From the NCBI GenBank assembly GCA_047967505.1, contig CM106539.1: a stretch of DNA of 64,000 nt, one strand, 5' to 3'. Below, one piece after another: positions 1 through 9,886 of this stretch; positions within the stretch are counted from its first letter, which is position 1; every line of letters begins with the position of its first letter. The position numbers and the translations under genes were made by a program. The notes under the pieces are model-generated. The model worked only from the letters and a program-made list of their open reading frames with translations, was not told where the DNA came from and searched no databases. Source of the DNA: Dipteris shenzhenensis. Lineage: Eukaryota; Polypodiophyta; Polypodiopsida; Gleicheniales.

Positions 1-151
1 GTTTGATGGTTGTTGCTAAGGTTTTAGAAAGCATTGATGTCTCATGCCGAGACAAGATCTTGTATCTTTTTCTTGCTATTAAATAAATTATGTTGTCCAC
101 AAAAGGAAAAACTTTGCAATACCATTAATAGTTAAGATATTGTAAAAAGAT

Positions 152-345
152 AAGGGAAATGCAAATGACAACTCTACAGTTGCTACCAAACAGTTTTAAG
201 ATTTTAACATCTATCATTTCAAGAATGGCACATTCAATTAAGAAAGTTAAAACATCAACAATATTTTGCAATCATAACAAATTTTCATTGATCACAAGGG
301 GAAATGGAAATGACAAGTCTACAATTGGTACCAAACAGTTTTAAG
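152..345 (+). repeat. direct duplication of a ~49-bp segment
   Basis: A ~49-bp segment at 152-200 reappears at 296-345 with a few substitutions; both copies end in ACCAAACAGTTTTAAG. The sequence between them is AT-rich and non-coding. It looks like an old local duplication with no recognisable element around it. Confidence 0.6.
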
Positions 346-528
346 AATATACTACCCATTTATGTTTTATGTACAACCATCAACTTGTATACACATCAAA
401 TTTAGTTTATGCAAAAAAGAAGTAGAAATATATGCTATGCTAATTAGGATATCTAGAGTAACAAAATATCATTCCAATAGATCACTCTATTAATCTCTTC
501 ATCAAGGTACCAAAACCAAGTCTTTTCT

Positions 529-1370
529 TTAATCTTCTTCAAACTTCTTCTAACAATCAAAGTTTCTAATATATGTGGAAGTAAGCTTCTATTAGACAAG
601 AAACCATGTCAACTTCATTTTTTCTCACGAATGGCAAGCCACAATTAGTGAGACAAAAGGCTTGGGTTGTCCTGTATTAGAGAGATTCACATGTATTAGG
701 TTAGTTAAAGAGATTCACATGTATTAGGTTAGTTAAAATAAACCCCTAGTTGGGAACAATTAAACTAAGCGTTTGGAAGGGAGCAACTCCAATAACAAAA
801 TGGGTATGCCTCCACGTGTGAGCACCATCATTATAACAATTTAGATACACCTTAAACAAGAAGCCCCAACATGTCGCATAAGCCTCTTACAAAGAGCATT
901 GCATTCAACAATTGGTAAGTGTTTGGCAAATGTGATATAGATGCCAATACCAAGTGAATTCTTTAATCTTCTTTAGTTCCATCGATCAATCAAAGTTTCT
1001 AATATATGTGGAAGTAAGCTTCTATTAGGGAAGAAATCCCGTTAAGTTAATTTTTTCTTGTGAATGGTAAGCCACAATTAGTAAGCACCTATATCAACAC
1101 AAGAAAACATTCACAAAAGGGTTTGGGTTAGCCTCTATGAGAGGGTACCACATATATAAGGTTGGATAAGATACCTCCTAATTGGGAACTATCATGCCAT
1201 AATTAATCAAAGTAAGCCTTTGGAAGGGAGTGACTCTAGTAATAAAATGGGTATATACCTCCTCCATGTGTAATATCATAACAACCTGGATATGCCTTCA
1301 ACGAGAATCCCCAACATGTCATGTAATCCTCTTGCAACAAAGAGCATTGCACTCAATAGTTGGGAATCAT
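529..1370 (+). repeat. ~430-bp imperfect tandem duplication
   Basis: The block at about 529-920 is repeated at about 960-1370. Shared landmarks in the same order are: CTAATATATGTGGAAGTAAG, then a segment with GGCAAGCCACAATTAGT (GGTAAGCCACAATTAGT in the second copy), then TTTGGAAGGGAG, then CCCCAACATGTC and AAAGAGCATTGCA. Divergence is substantial, so the duplication is old. The first copy also carries a ~27-bp internal tandem repeat (AGAGATTCACATGTATTAGG) at about 681-735. No coding frame is conserved between the copies. Confidence 0.7.
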
Positions 1371-3331
1371 GAATAAAATGATATTCCACTTCAAAATCCT
1401 GCTGCATATGCCACTACCAACATCGCCAAAACAAAATATGAAAGAAAAAAATAGCAAGTTTCAATAAAGAGCTAAAATTTGATAAGATATGGGAAGATTA
1501 TTCAAAAGAAGAGATTCAAGTACAACAATCAAACACTTATGAAAAGAATTTTCAGATGGTTATAAAGCCTATGTAGCGTCTCAAAACTATTCAGAAGAGG
1601 AAATCAACCTTATTCTGATAGCAATGGGATTTAGTTCAAAAAGGGATTCTAGTTTAGATGAAGACAAGTTAGAAGAAGTCACTATTGTGTAATATGCAAT
1701 CATATTTCTCAACTAAAAATCATAAATCTGACAATGCAACAAATAATACACTGGTCATGCTCAATCCATAACCCCTTGTTCATAATAATTTTGACACTCC
1801 AATTTTTGACAACTATTGCAATCAGTACAAATTTGAAAATCACTTAGATGCAATACCAACAACAATGCAATCAATTTTTAGTCTTGGAAATCCTCAGTGC
1901 TATTGGAACACAAATTGAGAATTTCAAACACGCATAATCATCAAGCAATGAAATCTAGGCAGTAATTATAGAAGCATATCTAGAATTTTCCATTGAGAAT
2001 TTCAAGCGAGAAAGCTAGGTAGCAAATGTAGAAGCACGATCTTCATAGCTAATCAACAAAGATATTTTCCATTGTGATAATCAACAACATGAATATTTTA
2101 AAGCAAATGAGGCACACTTTCTACTACAATATATTTAGCTTAAGGGTGAATATTTGCCGAATGGCTCATCTAGAAGCCTCCTAGAAGCTTCTCCAAGCTG
2201 GGGGAACTAATATTGAAAGCTTCCTATTTAGTAAATTCACCCAAAAATTAACATAAATTCCTCATATAAGGTCTAAATTTTGCCCTCCAAGTACCTAGAG
2301 CTTCCTCCAAATTTCCTCATCTAGAGCCATCTATAAGGATAGAATTTGTAAATTGTAGCTTATAAAAAATTTGTGTGTATGAACTTTGAGTATACTTAAA
2401 CAATATAAGCCTTGAAAATAGTAGCATGGGCTCATATTTTTAACTCTACCTTGCAAAAGATTTGCCCAATGCCCTATACTTCCATAATTGTGTTCCCCTC
2501 TTAAAAGTTACCTTGCCTAGAAGCAAGCAATGTGATGGTTTTGATGTGGGCTGAACTATAATTGAAACCTTAGTCATGCTTTTGATGATCTTGAGGGAAA
2601 ACTATGACAGGCTTGAAGTGTCTAAACTTAGACTGACAAACTACTTTGCAATGAACATTTTCTCACAAAATATTGTGTCATAGCAATAGCTATGGTTTTA
2701 ATGGATTTTGCAAAATAACTCAATAGCATAGCTCTATAATAGCTTTGTTGTTGAACTTTAGGGGTTTTTAAGTGTAATTTCCTTGCCTTTTCTATTCAAT
2801 GAGATTTGAGTGAGGAGTCCCTCAAAGCATTCAGTGTGTCTTCCATCGAAAACCACTAATTGATGAGTTCAGCTCTAAAATTGATTCTTTTAGTGGTCAC
2901 TTTGACAAAAACTTTGTGACAAGACGTGAATCTTAGCAGAGAAATAGTTTATTGTGCCTAATTGATTTAAATCGCAAGCTTGGAGATCAGACCTTGCACT
3001 GAGGGGTACCAATTTTAAAGTATTGCCCCAAGCTCTTAACATTGAAGATAAGAAGTTTCGTCAACTGTTGATGGTGAATTACCAATCTTTTGGTTTAGAC
3101 TGTGGGATTTGACTTTTTTTTTTTGGGGACGTAAAAATAGCGTCACCATACAAGGTGACCAAGTACTATAAGATTGGTCTTACCTAATGAACTTAGCAAG
3201 CTTGAAGATTACATTGCAGGATTTGTCTTGCCTAACGGATTTAGCAAGCTTGGGGATTAGACATTGCATCGCGGTTGCTATAAGTCATGGCTCGAAACCT
3301 TGATGATAAGAAAGGTATTGATCGAGAAGTT
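1371..3331. other. AT-rich stretch without supported genes
   Basis: No reading frame, RNA gene or complete repeat can be supported here. Degenerate repeats of a phrase like AGCAAGCTTG-GATTA-ACATTGCA occur at about 2975, 3197 and 3247, which suggests an eroded element. The stretch is all decayed non-coding sequence. Confidence 0.5.
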
Positions 3332-3343
3332 GCTCTGATACCA
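3332..3343 (-). promoter_or_regulatory. LTR-retroelement primer-binding site (relic)
   Basis: The + strand reads GCTCTGATACCA, the exact complement of the plant initiator-Met-tRNA primer site TGGTATCAGAGC, so the site is on the minus strand. Two bases further right the + strand starts TGTCACGAAC, which would be the inverted terminus of an LTR lying to the right (from 3346). No partner LTR or gag-pol was recognised, so this is a remnant or truncated element. Confidence 0.6.
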
Positions 3344-3345
3344 CT

Positions 3346-4555
3346 TGTCACGAACTTAAATGCAAGACGCTCATGTGTGGGAGAATGAGAGTTCTGATAG
3401 ACACGTAGTACGAAGTTGTAGGCTAACATTTGTTGCAAAGTTGGCCATTGAACTCGGTGACTCATTGGAATGCAATTATTGAATCTGGCACCAATATTTA
3501 TTTTATTTCCTTGAGAAAAACAATAAGGCACAATATTGCCTCCTAGTATAGTGCTAAATCAAGCGCTTTTGGATGCAAAAGAGAAAGTGCTCAAATTTTT
3601 AAAGGGAATTGGGCTATTAAAGGACAATTTTGGCAAGATCATCTCCATAAATGGCAATTCTAAAGACACAAATTAATTAATTTTTTCTAAATTGCAGGTG
3701 AAAATTCGTAGAGGGAAAATGCTCCACTATAGCATTGCCTCCTCTAGGAGGCAGTGTTAAAAAGAAAACATAAATTAAGAAAAAAGGTGTTACAAAGGAA
3801 AAAAAAGCAACTAAATCAGCTATACGCCAAAATACAAAAAACCTCTAACTTCATTGAATAGAACTAAAAAATGCAAAAAATTGAGAGCTAAGTGTCCTAT
3901 AGAAGAGTGCCGACATCTTCATATGGTGAAAGGCTGGAGCATTTCTAAGCTTCCATAGGTGATGTTGTAGCTCGAGTAAGAATTCATATCCTATATTGGA
4001 TGTCATACGTAGGGCACTTGCCCTAAGTAAAATTAACTTCCACTTCAGGGGGGTGAAAACTTACACTTTCATAATCCATTGGTGGATTTTTGGCCACAAT
4101 GTGTTCACAACCTGATAGGCCTAAATCAATGAAAATGGCTTTCCACGTCCATGTTTTCGAGGGGACACATGAGAGAAATATCCTTCTAGTCGGATAAGTG
4201 ATCTTTTTTTGATAACTTGCAAATCAAGACCTGCTAGAGGACGAAGTTCAATCGTTGGGATGAGGTAGCTTTCCAGGTGTGTATGTTTTCCAGATGCTTT
4301 GAGGATCTCGAGATATATTAACTATGGAAGGAAATTGAAAATTGTTGAGACATAAGCGATGAAAATCTTTGCCTACCAAATTTCTTCATCCACGTAAATT
4401 TGGGAACCAACTGATTACAAGGCTAGTAGGCCATAGGGGCAAAGGTAGCACAAATAAATCTTTGCCAAATTTCTTTATCCATGTAAATTTGGAAACCATT
4501 TGAATATGGGGCTAGTAAATTTGGGAACTAACTGATTATGGGACTCTGGGATTAT
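3346..4555. other. possible decayed LTR then non-coding sequence
   Basis: The sequence starting TGTCACGAAC at 3346 may be an LTR of the minus-strand retroelement whose primer site is at 3332-3343, but its other end is not recognisable. The remainder is AT-rich, with a small GCCTCC-TCTA-GGAGGC hairpin near 3747. No gene is supported. Confidence 0.35.
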
Positions 4556-4690
4556 GTTTACATTTTCACTTTAAGTTAATGGGTTATTAGCGTTCGTTAC
4601 ACTTTAAAGTACTGTGAAAACAACGTGATCACGTTTTCACCTTTGCGTTAATGGGTTATTAGCGTTCGTTACACTTAAAGTAGTGTGAAA
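4556..4690 (+). repeat. tandem duplication of ~65 bp
   Basis: Two copies of a ~65-bp block sit side by side. Both contain GGGTTATTAGCGTTCGTTAC followed by ACTT(T)AAAGTA-TGTGAAAAC. The copies are close to identical, so this is younger than the neighbouring duplications. Confidence 0.7.
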
Positions 4691-4734
4691 ACATGGAAAA
4701 AATCATCGAAAAACCGGGTAAAACTATTGCTATT

Positions 4735-4794
4735 GGTAGTATTCATATAATTGACGGTAATATGTACATTACCGATAATAATATGAATACTACC
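4735..4794. repeat. 60-bp inverted repeat (hairpin)
   Basis: Perfect 14-bp outer arms, GGTAGTATTCATAT at 4735-4748 and ATATGAATACTACC at 4781-4794, enclose a second nested inverted repeat, CGGTAAT at 4755-4761 and ATTACCG at 4768-4774. It lies immediately upstream of the E1 LTR in a TAC/GGT-rich stretch. Function unknown. Confidence 0.7.
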
Positions 4795-4881
4795 GGTGGT
4801 TATTATTATTTTTGGTATTATAACTGACAATAATACTATATTACCAGTGGTGTTTTTCATACTACTGCCGGTAGTAGCTTA

Positions 4882-5108
4882 TGTTAGAGAGTGGGAGAGA
4901 ATAGATGCATCATGACAAGAGGGAGTGAGAACACAAATGAGTCAAAAGATTGTGTGTTCTATTGATTGAGAGGGAAGCCTCTCTTTTATAGAATGAGAGA
5001 GAGGGTGGCCTAGATCATAGGCACCTCTCCTACATCATAGGCACCTCCTCAAGTGGGCCTTGTATTACATCACCACTTGTGTTATGGTCCATAGCACTAA
5101 GTGTGCTT

Positions 5109-5145
<37 letters not shown>

Positions 5146-5194
5146 ATCATACGACTACTACTAGAGCAATCCCTTGATCACACATATCCCAACA
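4882..5194 (-). mobile_element. E1 3' LTR (Copia-type, minus strand)
   Basis: A 313-bp block has TGTT...AACA ends. Read on the minus strand it starts TGTTGGGATATG, contains a TATA box (TATAAAAGAGAGG, complement at about 4978-4990) and ends ...CTCTCTAACA. It is homologous, in opposite orientation, to 46621-47058. On the minus strand it is preceded by a purine-rich tract (complement 5195-5211), as a 3' LTR should be. The body of the element therefore lies to the right. The expected target duplication with the other LTR could not be seen, so that end is eroded. Confidence 0.8.
5113..5143 (+). repeat. (AC)15 microsatellite inside E1 3' LTR
   Basis: A pure AC run of about 31 bases lies within the LTR. 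The matching position in the other E1 LTR is a (TG) run of about 130 bases (46673-46805). Confidence 0.9.
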
Positions 5195-5211
5195 TACCCC
5201 TGCCCCCTCAA
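5195..5211 (-). promoter_or_regulatory. E1 polypurine tract
   Basis: The minus strand reads TTGAGGGGGCAGGGGTA directly before the TGTTGGG start of the LTR. It is the expected plus-strand primer for reverse transcription and fixes the orientation of E1 as minus. Confidence 0.65.
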
Positions 5212-5469
5212 GGGTCTGCCTCATGCTATGTCAAGGATATATATAGTCACATGGTTTCACATGCCATCTCATGTTGGTCATGGATAAATCTATGGCTAGG
5301 ATCTCATGCTAGCAAAGGTGCCCAAGGGTCAAGGTTTACAAAATGGGATAGAACCCCCCTAAATGGTTATCCCCCTTGCATGTACAAGGATTAATCTTAG
5401 GCCTTTGTGTGGACGTAGTTTCTCATGTTTGCAAGAGGTACCATGGAGGCAAACAGATATCACATGGCC

Positions 5470-5833
5470 TGTTGAGAGTTGTGGTGCCATGAGCACATAA
5501 TTAGAGGCTAAGAAATGTGATAAGGAATGTATTAAAGTGGCCACCCTAGGATGTGGACTACATGATGTGGAGATGTGGATTGAGTATCCACAAGGAGATC
5601 CCACATGTGTTGATAATTCAAAGGGCACTCTCTATATAAGAGGCCTATCATGTATTGTTGAGTAGAGAGAAATGCACACTCACTCAAGATTCTGTTTATG
5701 AGTCCAAGCTTATCTATCTTGGAACCTAATTGACTTGAGGTACATGTCATGAGCATTCTCTTCACCATGTTTCCACATAGGTTCCATCCACCTTAGAGCG
5801 CTTCATAGATCCTGAGGCACACATGTTTTATCA
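5470..5833 (+). repeat. E0 5' LTR
   Basis: Starts TGTTGAGAGTTG and ends ATGTTTTATCA, followed at once by the primer site. It contains a TATA-like CTCTATATAAGAGG at about 5631. It differs from the 3' LTR at roughly 15-20 positions including small indels, so the insertion is not recent. Confidence 0.9.
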
Positions 5834-5845
5834 TGGTATTAGAGC
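5834..5845 (+). promoter_or_regulatory. E0 primer-binding site
   Basis: TGGTATTAGAGC, one base different from the canonical plant tRNA-iMet site TGGTATCAGAGC, lies directly after the 5' LTR. It gives the + orientation. Confidence 0.85.
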
Positions 5846-7920
5846 TTAGGTTAGCCCATTATTTGAGAGTGATTGAATACTAGAAGATTCCCATGTGACG
5901 TTCCCCTTAGTTTTTTAGGTCTTAATGTTTGAGAGTGGTGGATGTTCTTATCTGCCATTTTGCAAGCTTGCAGTAAAGCTTGTGATTGAGAGAAGGCTAT
6001 GCAACAACCTGAAAGAGTAGAGCATAGATATGACTTGCTCATAGCCAAAGCTATCGGTCAACAAGACAAGCCAGTATTAAGCTCGTAGCAAAGCCACTGA
6101 CTAGCCACATTAGCAAAGAACGAGACAAAGATGCCAAGTAAAATAAGAAATCAAAAAGGTAATGTACAAAGGTAGCAATCATGCCATGAAGACGAAGTAG
6201 AAACAAAGAGAAGAAGCTGAGTATTAAGAGCTGCTTGAAAACCTCGAACCCATCTGCAAAGGCAACCAAGCCTGCCTTTTGAGCTCTTCATCAACGACCA
6301 TGAGCATGAAGCAATGACAAGCACAACCCATCTGCAAAGCAACCAAGCCTACTTTTTGACCGGCTCCAAAAAAAAAAAAAGAAGATAATCTCAGTCTGCA
6401 CCTCATCAACAATCTATGACTCCTACAGTGCCAGATCTCCTACACCAAAAGCTCGAGACGCTCTGATGTTGCTGTCGCTTCTCTTCATCCGCCTCCATAA
6501 AATTTGAGGGATCCCGACCCTTCTTTATCTTCTGCTACGGATACAAGAGCATCAACCCTACAGCTCCACAGAGCCATAGCTCATGCGCTCCTACGACCTC
6601 CTTCTTCAATGCCAACGGCGTCTCCACTACAACCTCACAGGCCAAACGATGGCTCCTTCAATCTGCCTCTATGACCAGACTTGGCGACTCAGTAAATAGA
6701 GCCTCCAATGCCCTCAACGTAGTCACTTGACTCCAAACGATCTCCAACAGCCCAACTAGCTCTGCGCATCCACGACTTCAACAAAGCGATGCTTCAAGCA
6801 AGCCTCTGCATACTGGCTCCATAGAGCTCACACAGACTCAGTAGCCCCTCATGGCTCTCTGCCAGCACCTCTCCAGCGAGCCAATGAAGCAAGCTCCTGA
6901 GGCGTAGCCCAAGGCTAGCAAAAGCAGCAGCGGCTCTGGTGACAGAGGCGAAATGCGCCATTGAGCCAAGCTCCCAATGTCGCATCAATAGCTCCCACGA
7001 CGGATGACACCACCACATACACTCTGGTCGACTCGGGTTGCCTAGCTCTCCATCTCGCAAACGAAGAATAGCGCCCTCTACATCACTCCTACAAATGCCT
7101 TGTTGTTGTAATTCTTCATCTTGCCCGAGTTTGAGCTCCTGCAGCTTCCGTCACCGCCATCACGCTCAGGCTTAAGAAATTTCTTCAAAGTTTTTTCAAG
7201 GTTTCTAAGGTTCCCACAAAAAGCCACGTGGTAAGATAGAATATTGGGAGTGGTTAATTCTTTGCCACTTGGCACAAAGTTGGTCAAATTAACTGTCGTG
7301 AAGTTGAACCATGGTTAAAGGCTTAAGGTTAGGTTCAATTGCTTGGACCATGGTCAAGTTTGCTTAGACGTGGGTTAAGTCAGTTCAGTTAAGAGATTGC
7401 CACATGGCATAGTGCCACCTAAGCACATAGCCCCTACCAAGCACAGTTTGGAATTCAGCATATGAACTCCTGTGCCACATCATCAAAAGCCCTCTTCTTC
7501 AGAAAAACTTCGATAAGGCGTAACTTGCAATCCAGGAGGAATTTGCACACGCTCCAAAAAGGAAAAGTGATCATCTTTTTGAGCTCTATGTGCTTGTCAA
7601 ATCAGAATCATTGTTAGCAATTAGACACTGCCAATATTGAAAGAAATCAATTGGTAAGACCTTTGCAACAAATGCAAAAGTAAAGCATGAATGCACATAT
7701 CGTTGTCATAAGCATGCCGAAAGCACAAGTGCATGAGATGACCATAGCACAAAGCATGGCATCCACACATAAAGCATTAAGGCACATGGTAGAACAAAGC
7801 ATGATGCATCAAGCTACGTTAAGAGAAGAAGCGAATGCCATTGACATAAAGCATTGAAAAGCAAAATCCTTGCCACCTTCAGCCCATATGTTTTGTAATC
7901 AAGCCCAACCACCTGAGAGT
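5846..7920 (+). other. E0 internal region without retroviral genes
   Basis: About 2.1 kb of leader-like sequence. A GC-richer part (about 6400-7080) has short open frames on both strands but no recognisable domain and no conserved start. A segment near 7257-7440 has repeated TGG(T)CAAGTT and ACCATGGT phrases. No gag or pol remnants are visible, so it is not simply a deleted Copia interior. Confidence 0.6.
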
Positions 7921-7925
7921 AGCTA

Positions 7926-8071
7926 TGAAAGCACTCAGGGGAGGTATTGACATGTAAAAACCACACTTGACTACCTTAAGTAGCAATGCATGCATTAAGG
8001 GGAGGTGATGGATTTGTAACTCACATCTGACCACCTTGCAATAGCCAAAGGATCATGGCACCAAGGGGAGG
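7926..8071 (+). repeat. triplicated polypurine-tract module of E0
   Basis: GGGGAGGT occurs three times at about 55-70 bp spacing (about 7938, 7999 and 8066), each preceded by a short similar phrase and followed by TATTGA, GATGGA or GTTGAGA. Only the last copy (purine run 8063-8071) abuts the 3' LTR and is the functional polypurine tract. The upstream copies look like duplicated plus-strand primers. Confidence 0.7.
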
Positions 8072-8436
8072 TGTTGAGAATTGTGGTGCCATGGCACATA
8101 ATTAGAGGCTAAGGTATGTGATAAGGAATGTATTAAAGTAGCCACCCTAGGATGTGGACTACATGATGTGGAGATGTGGATTGAGAATATCCACAAGGAG
8201 AATTCACATGCATTGACTATTCAAAGGGCACTCTCTATATAAGAGGCCTATCATGTATTGTTGAGTAGAGAGAAATGCACCCTCACTCAAGATTCTGTTT
8301 ATGAGTCCAAGCTAATCTATCTTGGAACCTAATTGACTTGAGGTACATGTCCTGAGCATTCTCTTCATTATGTTTCCACATAGGTTCCATCCACCTCAGA
8401 GCGCTTCGTAGATCCTGAGGCACACATGTTTTATCA
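8072..8436 (+). repeat. E0 3' LTR
   Basis: TGTTGAGAATTG to ATGTTTTATCA, co-linear with 5470-5833, followed by the target duplication TGGCC. Confidence 0.9.
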
Positions 8437-8499
8437 TGGCCTACATCATATGGTGACAAGAGGTGATCTACAAAGACATAAGGACTAAAAAACATAACC

Positions 8500-9590
8500 T
8501 TTTTGGAGTACTATTCCAGGCAGAGAACCTCAAAATTGACTACATGACCAAGTGATGACAAAAGTTCAAAGACGTTGCACTTTACAAGGTCCAACCTTTA
8601 TCTTCCTCAAAATTTGTTTCTTCATTTGCTAATGCTACCATAAAATTTGTGACTTCATTTGCTGATCGAGTTATTTCTTCAATCATATTTTTCTTGACTT
8701 TCTTCTTCTCATTGTAAAACTTCTTAGAGTGATTGCTTTTGCCATAATAAGTCTATGGATTGATCCTATAGCAATATTTTCAAGATGATTGGTCTTTCCA
8801 CAATGCTTGTGTGATTTGCACTTGCCTTTTGATGAGAACTTCACTGTAAGTGCTTGAGTTTGATCTTCTAACTTTGTTGAATTCTTCTTTCTCTCTTCTT
8901 CTTATAGAGCACCGATGATGCTCTCTAGTGTTGGTTGAGAAATATTATTCAAAGCAGTCACAACATAGTCAAAATCCTGAGGCATACTCTTCAAGAGCAC
9001 AAACAGTGCATCATCTTCAACAACTAGAGAATTGACTGAGGCCAATTGTGTCATAAGACTCCTCATAGTGTTGACATGAGTTTCAATAGAGTCTCCATCC
9101 ATTTTAAGTTCAAAGAACTTAATCTTCAAAGTCAATTTAGAGTTATGAGAGCTAGCACCAAATAGTACATCTAACTTATGCCATGCCTCAGAAGGAGATT
9201 CCAAATCTGAAATATCATGCACATAATCATCTTAAGCTCAAAGAACTTAATCTTTAAAGTCAATTTAGAGTTATGAGAGCTAGCACCAAATAGTACATCT
9301 AACTTATGCCAAGCCTCGGAAGGAGATTCCAGATCTGAAATATGATGCACATAATGATCTCCCAAACCTAATGCAATAATTGCATAGGATTTCTCTACCT
9401 TTTAGCATCTGCTGATGTTGTTGAAGTAGAGTCACTTGGCTTCCCTTTTCCTTTAGTTGTGGTGGATTCACCCTCTTTTGATGACTGATTCCCTGGCTTG
9501 ACTAAATCCCACAGATTCTCTTTCATAAGGACAAATGCAATTTTCATTTACTAAGTATGGAAGCCTTGGCCATTGCATCTGGGAGAAAAG
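8500..9590 (-). pseudogene. E1 Copia-type gag pseudogene
   Basis: The minus strand encodes a UBN2/Copia-type gag: an N-terminal stretch around MKENLWDLV (about 9522-9530), then the conserved segment SPSEAWHKLDVLFG, then ETHVNTMRSLMTQL and DYVVTALNNI (8902-9222). A degenerate Cys-His knuckle (KHCGKTNHLEN) follows near 8780-8820. The frame is broken by stops and by a ~125-bp tandem duplication that repeats the SPSEAWHKLDVLFG segment (9108-9232 and 9234-9360). No pol follows: E1 continues only to 5195 after subtracting E0, so it is a gag-only or deleted element. Copia E2 is inserted just upstream of the gag start (TSD TATGG, 9613-9617). The missing leader and 5' LTR now lie at 46621-47826. Confidence 0.75.
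9108..9360 (-). repeat. ~125-bp tandem duplication in E1 gag
   Basis: The phrase CTCAAAGAACTTAATCTT-AAAGTCAATTTAGAG and about 90 following bases occur twice in a row with few differences. It duplicates the conserved AWHKLDVLFG part of gag and adds a stop, so it arose after or with loss of function. Confidence 0.8.
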
Positions 9591-9612
9591 CGCCAACTCC
9601 GAATCACCCAAT

Positions 9613-9617
9613 TATGG
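9613..9617 (+). repeat. E2 target-site duplication, left copy
   Basis: TATGG directly precedes the E2 5' LTR. Its partner is CCATA at 47827-47831 (the same five bases on the other strand), next to the E2 3' LTR. Confidence 0.85.
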
Positions 9618-9874
9618 TGTTGAGAGTTCATGCTCAACATCATGTGATCATGTGTGCATAGCACCATCACGTGATCATATGTGCATAGCACTAACCTTAT
9701 AGAGTGCTATAAAGGAAAGGGTTAGATCCCCTAACCCTAACCCTAAAAGGGTTTGTATATATTCTATTTTTTCAACTAATTCTAGTGTACAGTTAGTCAT
9801 TTGTGGTGTGCTCTCTAGCTGTGCCCTCTCTCCTCATCTCCACTCTTCTCCTCTCCCCTCTTCATATTTTGTCA
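9618..9874 (+). repeat. E2 5' LTR (257 bp)
   Basis: TGTTGAGAGTTC to ATATTTTGTCA. It contains a TATA box (TATAAAGG, 9708-9715). Upstream of it is a tandem pair of ~28-bp units (CATCATGTGATCATGTG and CATCACGTGATCATATG, 9637-9692), one of which carries a CACGTG core. Downstream is a telobox-like run CCCTAACCCTAACCCTAAAA (9728-9747). Confidence 0.92.
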
Positions 9875-9886
9875 TGGTATCAGAGC
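9875..9886 (+). promoter_or_regulatory. E2 primer-binding site
   Basis: TGGTATCAGAGC follows the LTR with no gap: an exact match to the standard plant tRNA-iMet priming site. Confidence 0.93.

Larger units (their letters stand above)
5470..8436 (+). mobile_element. E0: non-autonomous LTR retrotransposon, 2967 bp
   Basis: A complete element: two LTRs (364 and 365 bp), a tRNA-Met primer site, a polypurine tract and a perfect 5-bp target duplication TGGCC (5465-5469 and 8437-8441). The ~2.24-kb interior has no gag, protease, reverse transcriptase or integrase motifs in any frame, so it must be mobilised in trans. Its LTR start TGTTGAGAGTT and primer site resemble those of the autonomous Copia E2. 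An interior segment near 7530-7600 (CCAGGAGGAATTTG, then GCTCCAAAAAGGAAAAGTGA) matches one in the E2 leader near 11548-11600, which makes E2 or a relative the likely helper. E0 is inserted in the body of E1. Confidence 0.88.

Noticed and set aside
9728-9754. CCCTAACCCTAACCCTAAAA as an interstitial telomere
   Set aside because: Only about three imperfect units, and it is part of the E2 LTR (repeated in the other LTR); better described as a telobox-like element.
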